This document shows positions 1 through 8,649 of a DNA stretch of 64,000 nucleotides, piece after piece. The first letter of the stretch is position 1, and each line of letters begins with the position of its first letter. The notes below the pieces were generated by a model that searched no databases, had not been told where the DNA came from, and was given only the letters and a program-made list of their open reading frames with translations. The DNA is taken from contig NZ_CM001857.1 of assembly GCF_000400505.1 (NCBI RefSeq), forward strand, positions 1,492,386 through 1,556,385. The letters are read 5' to 3'. Source of the stretch: Musicola paradisiaca NCPPB 2511 (GTDB taxonomy: Bacteria; Pseudomonadota; Gammaproteobacteria; Enterobacterales; Enterobacteriaceae). The translations under genes and the position numbers were made by a program.

Positions 1-22
1 AGCGAATCGTAGAGGGAAAAAA

Positions 23-925
23 ATGACCATGAGGCCTATGTTCTCAGCGGGTAATGATACGGCGGTGCTGCGCAAGCAACACGCTGAACTGTTCTCCCTG
101 CAGCGGCGCTATCTGTGGCGCATTGGCATGCTGGCGTTGGCGATGGTCGTCTACTACCTGTGGTTTTTGTCGACGTTCGGCATCACGCTGGCGCAGTGGG
201 GGCACGGCGTGGGCGAGCTGGGCCGCTATTTTCTGCGGATGTTCGTCTGGCACGATTTCCTCGACTGGCCGTTCGGCTACTACCTGTCGCAGGTATTTAT
301 CACGATCGCCATCGTATTCGCCGGGACGCTGACGGCGACGTTCGTCGCACTGCCGCTGTCGTTTCTGGCGGCGCGTAATGTGATGCACGAACCGTGGCAG
401 CGCCCGGTGGCGTTGCTGGTGCGGCGGCTGCTGGACGTGCTACGCGGCATCGATATGGCGATCTGGGGGCTGATTTTCGTGCGGGCGGTGGGCATGGGGC
501 CGTTGTCCGGCGCGCTGGCGATCCTGATGCAGGATACCGGCCTGCTCGGCAAACTGTACGCCGAAGGGCACGAAGCGGTGGAGCGCGCGCCCAGTCGCGG
601 GTTGGGTGCGGTCGGCGCCAACAGTTGGCAGAAGCACCGTTTCGGCATTTTCACCCAATCATTCCCGGCGTTTCTGGCGCTCAGTCTGTACCAGATGGAA
701 TCGAACGTGCGTTCGGCGGCGGTGTTGGGGTTTGTCGGCGCGGGCGGCGTCGGCCTGGTCTATGCCGAAAACATGCGGTTATGGAACTGGGATGTGGTGA
801 TGTTCATCACCTTGATTCTGGTGGTGGTGGTGATGGCGATGGATGTGCTCTCCGCACGCCTGCGCCAACGCTATATCACCGGCAAACCGGTGCCGTTGTT
901 TGAATCACAACCATCGCCACGTTGA
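23..925 (+). CDS. phnE: PhnE-type phosphonate ABC transporter permease
   Basis: This 300-residue inner-membrane protein resembles PhnE, the channel subunit of phosphonate/phosphite/phosphate-ester ABC importers. Several hydrophobic segments are visible (about residues 30-55, 90-115, 140-165, 235-285). The C-terminal half carries the family stretch beginning NVRSAAVLGFVGAGGVG, where the ATPase-coupling loop lies. The ATG follows AGAGGG with a 7-base spacer. The partners PhnC (ATPase) and PhnD (binding protein) would be expected upstream, outside the window. The next gene on this strand is a broken ATPase of an unrelated iron-siderophore family, so the 3' end of this operon has probably been rearranged. 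The family call is firm; the exact substrate is unknown. Confidence 0.88.
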   Translation: MTMRPMFSAGNDTAVLRKQHAELFSLQRRYLWRIGMLALAMVVYYLWFLSTFGITLAQWGHGVGELGRYFLRMFVWHDFLDWPFGYYLSQVFITIAIVFAGTLTATFVALPLSFLAARNVMHEPWQRPVALLVRRLLDVLRGIDMAIWGLIFVRAVGMGPLSGALAILMQDTGLLGKLYAEGHEAVERAPSRGLGAVGANSWQKHRFGIFTQSFPAFLALSLYQMESNVRSAAVLGFVGAGGVGLVYAENMRLWNWDVVMFITLILVVVVMAMDVLSARLRQRYITGKPVPLFESQPSPR

Positions 926-983
926 GCGGTTGATCTTTATTGAGGCATCGGCTAATGCCGACATGACCCCTGAACAGAGTTCC

Positions 984-1646
984 TGTTTGCTCCGCCCACT
1001 GAAAGGCGCGGTTATCCTCAACGGCGCGGATATCCACCGCCAGTCCACCGCCGAAGTGGCGCGTGAACTGGCGATGTTGCCGCAGATGCCGGACGCGCCG
1101 GAAGGCATTAGCGTGAAACATCTGGTCAGCCTGGGGCGCTCCCCGTATCAAAACGGGTTGCAGCAGTGGTCGCCGGAAGATGAACGGATGGTGAACCTGG
1201 CGCTGGTACAAACCGGCACCCAGCAACTGGCGGAACGACCGGTGGATGCGTTGTCCGGCGGTCAGCGTCAGCGGGTGTGGATAGCGATGACGCTGGCGCA
1301 GGACAACGAGGTGGTGCTGCTGGACGAGCCCACGACGTTCCTCGATCTGGCACACCAGATTGAGGTGCTGGATTTGTTGCGTGAGTTGAACCGCCAGCAC
1401 GGCAAAACCATCATTATGGTGCTGCACGACCTTAATCTGGCTTGCCGTTACGCCGACCACATGGTGGCGGTGCACGATCGCACCGCTTTCGCGCAGGGCG
1501 CACCGGCCGAGATTCTCGACGAAGCGCTGGTCAATACGGTGTTCAACCTGGACTGCCGTATCATCCCCGACCCGTTTTTCCATACGCCATTGTGTATTCC
1601 GTTCGGGCGCGAGAAACCGCCGGAAGACGCGCCGTCGACGTGCTGA
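984..1646 (+). pseudogene. Iron-siderophore ABC ATPase remnant, N-terminus and Walker A missing
   Basis: The open frame from about 987 matches the FecE/FepC/CbrD family from the region just after Walker A to the C-terminus. It shows a Q-loop area (LPQMPDAPEGISV), the signature LSGGQRQR, Walker B (VVLLDEPTTFLD) and the switch His (VLHDLNLACRYAD). Intact members begin with 40-60 more residues including GxxGxGKS/T, and nothing like that occurs upstream. The frame runs back instead into the 3' end of phnE. A protein without Walker A cannot bind ATP productively, so this is a 5'-truncated relic, probably left by a deletion that fused a siderophore locus to a phosphonate locus. Resemblance to CbrD of the Dickeya achromobactin system is a family-level impression. 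Confidence 0.82.
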
Positions 1647-1766
1647 TGATGGAGATCTATGACAAGGAAGCGCGCGCCGGTTGTTCAGTCGGGGATGCCG
1701 ATATTCGACAAAGGCGCCAGCGCCACTCGCAAGTTAGGAGCGGCCTATGCAGAGGATGTTAGAGAA

Positions 1767-1786
1767 AAACCTGCCGGGGCAGGTTT
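1767..1786 (-). terminator. Rho-independent terminator of hicAB
   Basis: An 8-bp perfect stem (AAACCTGC / GCAGGTTT) with a CGGG tetraloop is followed, on the minus strand, by TTTTTCTCT-like sequence (continuation of the A-run at 1763-1769). It lies directly downstream of the hicB stop codon at 1796. Confidence 0.75.
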
Positions 1787-1795
1787 CAGCGACGG

Positions 1796-2206
1796 TTAGC
1801 GCAGGGATGAAATTCGTTCTAGCGCTGCCTGGGCAAGAAACCCCGAGCGGCTTTTAAATTCCGGGTTACTCGCTACGCAACGATCGATACGGTCAATCAG
1901 TGATTTCGGCAGCGTGACGTTAATTTTTTCCACCCCCCCCATCAGCCGGGTGACATCGATATCAACAACGGCCCAGGTGTAACCGATGTACTCCGGTGAT
2001 TTCGCCAGCGCACCGACGGATGACACGGCAGGAATATCCTGGCCCATCTCGATCAGCAGCTCGATGTGGCCGGTGATCGCGTCTTTAGCATTGGCGATGG
2101 CTTCATCAAGCGTATCACCTGCGGAGAAACAGCCCGGCAGATCCGGCACTGTCACGCCGTATGCATGAGTATCGTCGCCTGCTTCAATTGCAATTGGATA
2201 AAACAT
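1796..2206 (-). CDS. hicB: HicB-family antitoxin with ribbon-helix-helix tail
   Basis: The 136-residue protein has the HicB fold. The N-terminal part (residues 1-70, with YGVTVPDLPGCFSAGDTLDEA) is the partially degraded RNase H-like domain that covers the toxin. The C-terminal 45 residues (KINVTLPKSLIDRIDR...SRSGFLAQAALERI) are a ribbon-helix-helix DNA-binding domain. The ATG lies 27 bases after the hicA stop and has GAGG seven bases upstream, so the two genes form one operon in toxin-antitoxin order. HicB antitoxins of this class bind their own promoter, and a large inverted repeat covers the promoter upstream of hicA. A terminator follows the stop codon. Confidence 0.9.
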   Translation of the reverse strand: MFYPIAIEAGDDTHAYGVTVPDLPGCFSAGDTLDEAIANAKDAITGHIELLIEMGQDIPAVSSVGALAKSPEYIGYTWAVVDIDVTRLMGGVEKINVTLPKSLIDRIDRCVASNPEFKSRSGFLAQAALERISSLR

Positions 2207-2233
2207 AATTCAGCCTCTTCAAGTAAGAGGGGA

Positions 2234-2413
2234 TCATATCCCCGCCTGTTTCCTGATGCTTTTTACCGTACCTATCGGTAAATCCTTCTTCGGGTGTGGG
2301 ATGGTCACTAATCCCGGTTTGGTTGGGTGGGTAAAATGGTGATGACTGCCGTTAACCCTTACCAGTTCCCATCCATCGGCCTTGATTTCTGCTATTAACG
2401 TCCTGCTGTCCAT
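2234..2413 (-). CDS. hicA: HicA-family mRNA interferase toxin
   Basis: This 59-residue ORF reads MDSRTLIAEIKADGWELV... with the HicA hallmarks: a glycine-tryptophan turn, the GSHHHF motif holding the catalytic histidine, and a C-terminal segment TIPHPKKDLPIGTVKSIRKQ. HicA proteins are small double-stranded-RNA-binding-fold ribonucleases that cleave mRNA and are neutralised by HicB. It is the first gene of the operon; hicB follows after 27 bases. AAGG abuts the ATG directly and GGGG lies about 8 bases upstream, so the ribosome site is not optimal. No key residue is missing, so the toxin looks functional. Confidence 0.9.
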   Translation of the reverse strand: MDSRTLIAEIKADGWELVRVNGSHHHFTHPTKPGLVTIPHPKKDLPIGTVKSIRKQAGI

Positions 2414-2443
2414 CCTTAAACCCCGTAGCCTGGCTATCGATAA

Positions 2444-2472
2444 ATTATAACCCTGATAACCCTGTATTTCAA
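2444..2472 (-). promoter_or_regulatory. hicAB promoter
   Basis: On the minus strand TTGAAA (2467-2472) and TATAAT (2444-2449) are separated by exactly 17 bases, a near-consensus sigma-70 promoter. The predicted start near 2437 gives a leader of about 24 bases before the hicA ATG. Confidence 0.8.
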
Positions 2473-2495
2473 TATTGCAGGGTTATCAGGGTTAT
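2447..2495. promoter_or_regulatory. 18-bp inverted repeat over the hicAB promoter, likely HicB operator
   Basis: Two perfect 18-base arms, ATAACCCTGATAACCCTG (2447-2464) and its reverse complement (2478-2495), flank a 13-base loop. Each arm is itself a direct repeat of the 9-mer ATAACCCTG. The structure overlaps the -10 and encloses the -35 box of hicAB, as expected for an operator bound by a HicB dimer or tetramer. The plus-strand T-run right after it (TTATTTTTTTAT) means it could also terminate plus-strand transcription. The remaining 2500-2700 is AT-rich with no gene seen. Confidence 0.72.
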
Positions 2496-2700
2496 TTTTT
2501 TATAATAATCAGATGTCGAATATTTGATTTATTGTTTAATACTTCGTGTATGGAGGGGGCTTATGTTCTTGTATGCGGAAACTACAGTTTTTGTGATAGT
2601 TGAAAGTATAAAGAACGCGCCAAAATTAGCGCGTAAACTTAATACAGTTAAATTTATTTATACTTATCTCATGATAAAGTAATTATATTGTAGATATATT

Positions 2701-4467
2701 TTAAATATTTTTATAAAGCTCATCGATTTTATTTGCGTTTGCAAAGAACCTTGCTGGATATGCATTTGCATACTTGCTACTCATATACTCCTCTGTACTA
2801 TCGATTAAATTAATTAACTTTGTTCCTAAATCATTTATATCTGGAGTGATATGATCTGTTGATGACTTGAGGTTTTTAACTGAATTTAATAATACTGAGG
2901 TAAAGTATCTATTTGCGTGAGTGACAATCAAATGTCTTCTGCTATTTGAAAGCTTGTCAATGGTGGTTAGTTCCTTTCCAATTAGGTCATCAATGATTCT
3001 AAGATGAATAACGGCATTTATTAATCTAATTCCGGGTACTTGTGGGTTAAATACCGCTTTGTATAAATTACCATCGAAGTTGTCAAAAAATCGGCCTCTA
3101 TATAACTTTAATGTCGCAACAATTGTATTGTTTTTGGTTAAACAAGCTAAAGCGTTGAGCGCTTCATCAAGATCTATTGTTTTGGCGTTTTTTTGAAATG
3201 AGTCTTCATCTGTTCTTAATAGTTGGTACTGGTATCCTTCAAGAATTAATTCCTTGGCTAACCTGTGTTGCTCTGGCTGCTGAGATGCAAAATCTCGTCC
3301 GAGAACTCTATTCTGGAGGTTGTTAGCCCTGGTTATGCTATTGGCGATGGTATCACCTTTGTCATCATTTACTTTTATAAATCTTGCGGAGATTTTTATT
3401 TTTGAAAGATTTTCTCCTGCAGAGTCGATCAATGATCCAATGCTGCTTACTGTCTGTGCTCCATTAATGACACTTACATCTGTAAAATTAAAAACTCCTC
3501 TTTCTGAACCTAATGCTGCATTCCTTCTATGAGGCTCTATTTCATTAACTAATAACGTTATGCCATTATTATAGAACCAGAACATATCTGGTTTTGTTAA
3601 TGCAGTTTTTTTAATTTCTTCATTGACATCTGTTTTTCCTAGCAAATTCCTAATATTTTTTGTGAATAATCTTTGGCCGTGAGATTTCCACCAGTCTGCG
3701 ATCTGATCTCCACTAATTAAACCATAATAAGCTTTATGTGGATTGTCGATAAAACCGTATCGTTCTATTTCAACATCTTTCAAGTCAATGCTATTCCTAG
3801 AGCCGGCCTGTAACCATTGAAGGATGTCTTCGGCAGAAATAAGATGAACTTGAAAGGCTAACTCTTCATTTGGAGTATTTTCTGTCATTAACGCCGCTTC
3901 ATTCAAATCCACTTGCCATGATTTCATGTCATCCAGAATTTGTTCTGCAGCGCCTCTTTTACCTGTGTGAGTCATTGCAAAGATGAATTTATAGTCTAAA
4001 GAGCTAAGTGCAATGCTGATATCTGCCTGTTTGTTTTGTAGTATCTCGTCAAATAAATTATATTGTTCACTTTGGAGTTTTTCGCATGCATCTTTAAAAG
4101 ATAAAAAATCATCTTTTATCCATGTTCCACTACCTGACTGATTAAATTTAGATTGAACTATAACTACAATTTTCTCATTGTGGTTAATACATACACCATC
4201 AATACCGCCATCACTGCTGCTATCACAAACACTTTCGCCAGCTTCCCGATCATCAACGCCACCTAATTGAAACATAGTAAAAGCAGCCAAGGCTCTACTG
4301 GCCATCTTTATATTGTAGTCTGGTTGAGTAACAGAGCATTCACGTTTATGAATAAAATCCTGATATCTTTCTCTTAATGCATGTCCAAGTCGGGTGGCTG
4401 TAACTTGTGCGGTTGCGGAAGCTGCAGTTGAATTATCTTCAAGTTTTAGATCGCTTACAAATGCCAT
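2701..4467 (-). CDS. AIPR-family protein with nuclease-like N-terminal signature
   Basis: The 588-residue protein resembles the AIPR family (abortive infection phage resistance). The family core is visible near residues 300-350: MFWFYNNGITLLVNEI followed by VINGAQTVSSIG. The N-terminal third holds DSSSDGGIDGV followed by IVVIVQSKF, an arrangement of D...GxIDG and (V/I)xxQxK typical of PD-(D/E)xK nuclease cores. No signal peptide or membrane segment is seen. Base composition is clearly AT-richer than the surrounding genes, with A/T-ending codons throughout, indicating horizontal acquisition. No restriction-modification gene accompanies it; hicAB lies next to it on the same strand. A role in phage defence is inferred from the family only. 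Confidence 0.75.
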   Translation of the reverse strand: MAFVSDLKLEDNSTAASATAQVTATRLGHALRERYQDFIHKRECSVTQPDYNIKMASRALAAFTMFQLGGVDDREAGESVCDSSSDGGIDGVCINHNEKIVVIVQSKFNQSGSGTWIKDDFLSFKDACEKLQSEQYNLFDEILQNKQADISIALSSLDYKFIFAMTHTGKRGAAEQILDDMKSWQVDLNEAALMTENTPNEELAFQVHLISAEDILQWLQAGSRNSIDLKDVEIERYGFIDNPHKAYYGLISGDQIADWWKSHGQRLFTKNIRNLLGKTDVNEEIKKTALTKPDMFWFYNNGITLLVNEIEPHRRNAALGSERGVFNFTDVSVINGAQTVSSIGSLIDSAGENLSKIKISARFIKVNDDKGDTIANSITRANNLQNRVLGRDFASQQPEQHRLAKELILEGYQYQLLRTDEDSFQKNAKTIDLDEALNALACLTKNNTIVATLKLYRGRFFDNFDGNLYKAVFNPQVPGIRLINAVIHLRIIDDLIGKELTTIDKLSNSRRHLIVTHANRYFTSVLLNSVKNLKSSTDHITPDINDLGTKLINLIDSTEEYMSSKYANAYPARFFANANKIDELYKNI

Positions 4468-4782
4468 AATTATCTCGATAATTATATATGTTTAAATGAT
4501 ATTTTTTTATAGAACTTAGGTTTGTCAGGAGAAAAAGATTAATCATTATCAATGAATGCATCTCATTATATTAAAAATATATCATCTTTTTTTCTGAGTT
4601 AGTGAGAAATAAAGTAGCTTGGCCGATCTTTACTAAATGGCTTCTCATAATAGCGCTGTATCTGTGAGGAATGAAATCCTGTCAGTTCTGGAGCCTCGCA
4701 ATGATAATTGGAGCATCAATGCGGAGGCTATTTAGTCCTTAATTCATTCTCTGGTTATATTACTTTCATCCCTAACTCTCAG
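4468..4782. other. AT-rich intergenic region upstream of the AIPR gene
   Basis: It contains AT-rich sequence upstream of the AIPR start, including a TATAAT on the minus strand at 4481-4486, which is too close to the ATG to be certain as its promoter. No gene, repeat or attachment site was recognised. Composition returns to high GC at about 4790. Confidence 0.5.
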
Positions 4783-5838
4783 CTATTCCATATCCTGCAC
4801 GGCGGTATCGGTGAGCGCGGGCTGTCTGGCGTCGCCGAGCCGGGTTTCCCACCAGGCGTTGGCGAGCGGGGGATGGCGCAGGTTGACGATTTCCCCCAGC
4901 AGCGGCGTGAGCTGCGCCAATCCTTGCGCCTGAGCCAACCGGCTGGTGCGCTGCACCGGCTCGTCCCACGTATGGAGCGAGAGGGTAAACATTCCCCAGT
5001 GGATCGGCATGAACTGGCGGGCGCGCACGTCCTGCACGGCCTGCACCGTTTGTTCCGGGTGCATGTGGGAATCCGGCCAACGTTGGTTGTACTGGCCGTT
5101 TTCCATAAAGGCCAGATCAAATGGCCCGAAGCGCTCACCGATCTCCCGAAAATGGCTGCCATAGCCGGAGTCGCCGCTGAAGAAAATCCGTTCGGTTTTA
5201 CCCTGAATCACCCAGGAGGCCCACAGCGTTCGGTTGCGTCCGCTCAGGCTGCGGCCGGAAAAGTGGTGCGACGGTGTGGCGGTGAAGGTGATATCGCCGT
5301 CGTGCAGCGAATGGTACCAGTCCAACTCCCGGATACGGTTTGCCTCAATGCCCCATTTACGCAGATGCTGGCCGACTTTCAACGGCGCAATAAAGCGAGT
5401 CGCGGTGTGGCGGAAAAAGCGAATGGTGCGTTCATCCAGATGGTCGTAGTGGTCATGCGACAGCAGGATGATGTCGATAGGCGGCAGTGCTTCCAGCGCC
5501 AGTGCCGGCGGTTGGAAACGACGGAACATAAAGCTGAACGGTGACACGCTGGCGGAGAACACCGGGTCGATCAGAATGCGGGTGTCGTCCAGATTCAGCA
5601 GCAGGGTCGAATGCCCGAACCAGATGAATTTCAGGTGCGTATCCGGCGTCAGAAAAGCGGCCATGTCCGGTGTGATGTCCGGCAGTCGCGACGCAGGAAT
5701 ACGGCCTGTCGTGCGAAAACCGAGCCGATAGATCAGCGACAGGCTTTGCCAGAACGAGATGCGCGGCGTTGTGACGGGTTGAGTATTGAAGAAACGTCCG
5801 GTTTGCGCAGAGTAATGCTGCCGAGTCTGATCCTGCAT
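4783..5838 (-). CDS. UlaG/NAPE-PLD-like metallo-beta-lactamase-fold hydrolase
   Basis: The protein of 351 residues has the metal-binding signature LLSHDHYDHLDE at about residues 125-136 (HxHxDH), plus FGHSTLLLNLDD ahead of it, FSGDSGYG (metal-bridging Asp) and PIHWGMF (last His ligand). This pattern fits the cytoplasmic UlaG/RomA/NAPE-PLD-like group, which hydrolyse phosphodiester or lactone substrates. The frame is open for a further 411 bases upstream, but ATG 5838 is preceded by GGAGG five bases away, so I chose it. Its head-to-head neighbour is a DapA-like gene. The substrate is unknown. Confidence 0.8.
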   Translation of the reverse strand: MQDQTRQHYSAQTGRFFNTQPVTTPRISFWQSLSLIYRLGFRTTGRIPASRLPDITPDMAAFLTPDTHLKFIWFGHSTLLLNLDDTRILIDPVFSASVSPFSFMFRRFQPPALALEALPPIDIILLSHDHYDHLDERTIRFFRHTATRFIAPLKVGQHLRKWGIEANRIRELDWYHSLHDGDITFTATPSHHFSGRSLSGRNRTLWASWVIQGKTERIFFSGDSGYGSHFREIGERFGPFDLAFMENGQYNQRWPDSHMHPEQTVQAVQDVRARQFMPIHWGMFTLSLHTWDEPVQRTSRLAQAQGLAQLTPLLGEIVNLRHPPLANAWWETRLGDARQPALTDTAVQDME

Positions 5839-6276
5839 GGATCCTCCAACATGATAAATAGGGCGTTGATGGTGGATAAGCATAGCGCCGGAACCGGTCA
5901 TGGTATGCTGTTTTTGTGTCATCGGCTTGACATCGGCGGGTGAAGCGAGGAATTGCCGGCGATGATGTCGTGCGAATAGGCGCGGCACATATTGAGCGAG
6001 GATTCCGAAAGCGATGCGCAACGCCGTGGGGCTGGGCGGGAAGTCACTGGGCATCCGGCATCCTGTCAACCCGGGCGCCGGGAGAAAACCGCTCGATTGG
6101 CGTTCGGTTTCCTTCGGTGTCTTGTGGTTTCTTGATCTGTTGACGGGAGACTGCGGCGGAGTAGACGTTATGATGAGCCTATACTGGCTGTGGTTCGCAA
6201 TAATTCGCACGACCGGGCTATGGCATCGGTGGTGTGTGATGTGGAGCACCCTAAAACTTCATAAGGATACTGCACG
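5839..6276. other. Divergent intergenic region, no gene recognised
   Basis: It separates the metallo-hydrolase (minus) from the DapA-like gene (plus) and should hold both promoters. The minus-strand frame stays open here, but its translation has no recognisable features and no ribosome site, so it is not called coding. Confidence 0.4.
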
Positions 6277-7164
6277 ATGATGTCATTTTATGGATTGTCC
6301 GCTTTTCCTCTGACGCCGGCCGATGAACAAGGCCGGGTGGATACCGATGCGTTCGCCATGCTATTGCGCCGATTGGTTGATGCTGGCGTCGACAGTATTG
6401 GCGTGTTGGGCAGCACCGGCATTTATGCTTATCTTTCACGCGAGGAACGACGGCGTGCGGTGGAAACCGCCGTCAATGTGACGCGAGGGGCGTCGCCGGT
6501 TGTGGTCGGTATCGGCGCGCTGCGCACCGATGAGGCCATCACACTGGCGAAAGACGCTGCCGACGCGGGGGCGAACGGGGTGTTGCTGGCGCCGGTATCC
6601 TATACGCCGCTGACCGACGAAGAAGTGTTCCGGCATTTTGCGGCGGTAGCGCGCGCGACGCCGCTGCCGTTGTGTATTTATCACAATCCTTCTACCACTC
6701 GCTTTATCTTCAGCCATGATCTGATTGCCCGGCTGGCGGACGAGCCGGGCATCGTGGCGCTCAAACAACCGGGCGGCGATGCGGTATCGGACGATTTATC
6801 GTTGCTGCGTTCACGATTGCCGCCGCGATTTTCCATCGGTTTTAGCGGTGACTGGTATGCGGCAGATGCCTTGCTGGCGGGTGCCGATAGTTGGTACAGC
6901 GTGGCGGCGGGGCTGTTTCCCCATCAGGCGCGCAAATTGTTGCAGGCGGCGCGGGAAGGCAACGCGCATGAGGCGGCCCGTATCAATGCGGCGTTCGAAC
7001 CGTTATGGCAACTGTTCCGCCAGCAGGGCAGCCTGCGCTGGATGTACGCCGCCGCGCATCATCTGGGGCTGATCGACAGCCTTCCGCCGTTGCCGCTGTT
7101 GCCGCCGAGCCAGCAGGAATTGCCGGCGTTGGTGTTTGCGCTGGAACGGTTGCAGGCGATATAG
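6277..7164 (+). CDS. Dihydrodipicolinate synthase/N-acetylneuraminate lyase superfamily protein
   Basis: The 295-residue TIM-barrel protein belongs to the DapA/NanA class I aldolase superfamily. Landmarks are the Tyr in LPLCIYHNPSTT (about residue 130), which relays protons, and the Schiff-base Lys in IVALKQPGGD (about residue 160). The phosphate/carboxylate loop, GTTGE in DapA, reads GSTGIYAYL here, so this is unlikely to be the lysine-biosynthesis enzyme. A 2-keto acid aldolase or dehydratase is more plausible. AAGGA lies about nine bases before the tandem ATGATG, so the start could be 6277 or 6280. It stands alone, ending before a terminator-like hairpin. Confidence 0.8.
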   Translation: MMSFYGLSAFPLTPADEQGRVDTDAFAMLLRRLVDAGVDSIGVLGSTGIYAYLSREERRRAVETAVNVTRGASPVVVGIGALRTDEAITLAKDAADAGANGVLLAPVSYTPLTDEEVFRHFAAVARATPLPLCIYHNPSTTRFIFSHDLIARLADEPGIVALKQPGGDAVSDDLSLLRSRLPPRFSIGFSGDWYAADALLAGADSWYSVAAGLFPHQARKLLQAAREGNAHEAARINAAFEPLWQLFRQQGSLRWMYAAAHHLGLIDSLPPLPLLPPSQQELPALVFALERLQAI

Positions 7165-7276
7165 CGCGATCGTGCATGCCCAGGTTGGCACGTCTATTGG
7201 GATTGGCCCTGCATGACGGGGATGCGTCGGCCCGGCGCAAACGTCGCGACAAGGCAGACAATGCGTAAGCCGTGTC

Positions 7277-7310
7277 GGGGTCGACCCGCATCAGGTAGCG
7301 GGCCGACCCC
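7277..7310. terminator. Hairpin between converging DapA-like and rafB genes
   Basis: GGGGTCG-a-CCCGC (7277-7289) pairs with GCGGG-c-CGACCCC (7298-7310) around an 8-base loop, one mismatch in 13 positions. There is no T-run on either strand, but position between converging stop codons suggests a bidirectional terminator. Confidence 0.5.
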
Positions 7311-7316
7311 AAACAA

Positions 7317-8597
7317 TCAGGATAGCGTCTCTCGATACACCGGTTGCGTGTTGGCGCGCGCCCCGGACAGTGTGAACGCGGAGATAATCGTCACCGTCAG
7401 AGCGATGGCGCCAAGGATCAGGTAGGTGTGTTGAAAACCGATACGGTCATACAAATTCCCCGCTATTGCCGACAGGAAAATCGCGGCCGACTGTTTGGCG
7501 AACTGAAAACCAATCAGATAGATAGTCGCGGACAGCCGGGTGTCGAAGATGGTCGTGATGTACTTGAACGCGCCCACCAGCAGAAACGGCACCTCCAGCG
7601 CATGCAGCATTTTCAGCGCCACCACCTCCACCACGGTGGTGGCGAACGCCGAACCGCCGATACGCACCGTCATGATCGCTCCCGCTACCAGTAGCGTGTT
7701 TTTGGCTCCGATGCGGTTGATGATCCACGGCGAGCAGAACATGATGATGGCATTAGCCAGTTCGCCAAGCGTGGTGGCAAAGCCAAATACCTGATTGCCC
7801 TGCTGCGGGGTGGCGAAAAACGATTTGAAGAAGTTGGCGAACTGCTGGTCGAACACATCGTACACGCAGGCGACCCCGACCACGTACAGCACAAACATCC
7901 ATAACTTGCGATCGCCAAACACCCGAACTGCCATTTTCAGCGTCATCTGAGGTTGATTGGCCCCCAGCGCGTTCATTACTTGCGCCGTCGGGTGCGGCTC
8001 GGGGCGGGCTATCAGCAGCAACACCAGCAGCATCACTGCCGCACCGGATCCCATCCAGAACACCAGCGCCGGGTTGATGTTAAATAATATGCCCGCTGTA
8101 GAAGCGCACAATCCCCAGCCAAGACAGCCGAACATACGCGCCTTGCCATACTCGAAATTGCTCTGGCGGCTGACGCGCTCGATGTAAGCTTCCACCGCGC
8201 CGGAACCGGCGGAAAACAGCAGCCCGATGTAAACCCCGCCCGCCAGCGCCCCCAACAGGCTGTTGATCCTGAGCAGCGGCGCGAACACGTACAGAAAGAA
8301 CGGCGCGAACAAAAACAGCAGGATAGCGATCACCCATAACAGGTGTTTTTTCAACCCCAGACGATCTGATAGCACACCCATCAGCGGCTGAAACAGGATG
8401 GCAAACAGCGAAATGGCGGAAAACACCACGCCGGTCTGGGTTTTGTTTAGGCCGATCACCTCCGCCAGCCAGATCGGCAGAAACGGAAAACAGGTCGCCA
8501 TGATGAAGAAGTACAGAAAAAAGAACAGACCGAAAATCCAGAAGTTACGGTTATATCGCGGAGTGATGACGCGCGGGGTAGCGTGACTGATGTCCAT
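7317..8597 (-). CDS. rafB: LacY/RafB-type oligosaccharide:proton symporter
   Basis: The 426-residue, 12-helix transporter closely resembles LacY and RafB throughout. The residues essential for LacY are recognisable: the Glu/Arg pair for sugar binding ([11 protein letters not shown] and YGKARMFG), the helix VIII Glu (TTLGELAN), and the Arg, His and Glu of proton coupling ([17 protein letters not shown]). Length matches RafB (about 425). It lies 52 bases downstream of rafA on the same strand, so the two are probably co-transcribed. Given the raf-like operators, raffinose or melibiose is the likely substrate rather than lactose. Confidence 0.9.
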   Translation of the reverse strand: MDISHATPRVITPRYNRNFWIFGLFFFLYFFIMATCFPFLPIWLAEVIGLNKTQTGVVFSAISLFAILFQPLMGVLSDRLGLKKHLLWVIAILLFLFAPFFLYVFAPLLRINSLLGALAGGVYIGLLFSAGSGAVEAYIERVSRQSNFEYGKARMFGCLGWGLCASTAGILFNINPALVFWMGSGAAVMLLVLLLIARPEPHPTAQVMNALGANQPQMTLKMAVRVFGDRKLWMFVLYVVGVACVYDVFDQQFANFFKSFFATPQQGNQVFGFATTLGELANAIIMFCSPWIINRIGAKNTLLVAGAIMTVRIGGSAFATTVVEVVALKMLHALEVPFLLVGAFKYITTIFDTRLSATIYLIGFQFAKQSAAIFLSAIAGNLYDRIGFQHTYLILGAIALTVTIISAFTLSGARANTQPVYRETLS

Positions 8598-8649
8598 ATT
8601 ATTATCCTTAAGGGTGGCAGAGTGGGGGAGGGTGTTCGCTCCCGCCGTA

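Noticed and set aside
1647..4782. A mobile element carrying hicAB and the AIPR gene
   Set aside because: No integrase, transposase, tRNA end or flanking direct repeats were seen, so only an acquired island is claimed.
5839..6249. N-terminal extension of the metallo-hydrolase frame by about 137 codons
   Set aside because: No ribosome site and no family similarity upstream; ATG 5838 has GGAGG at the right distance.
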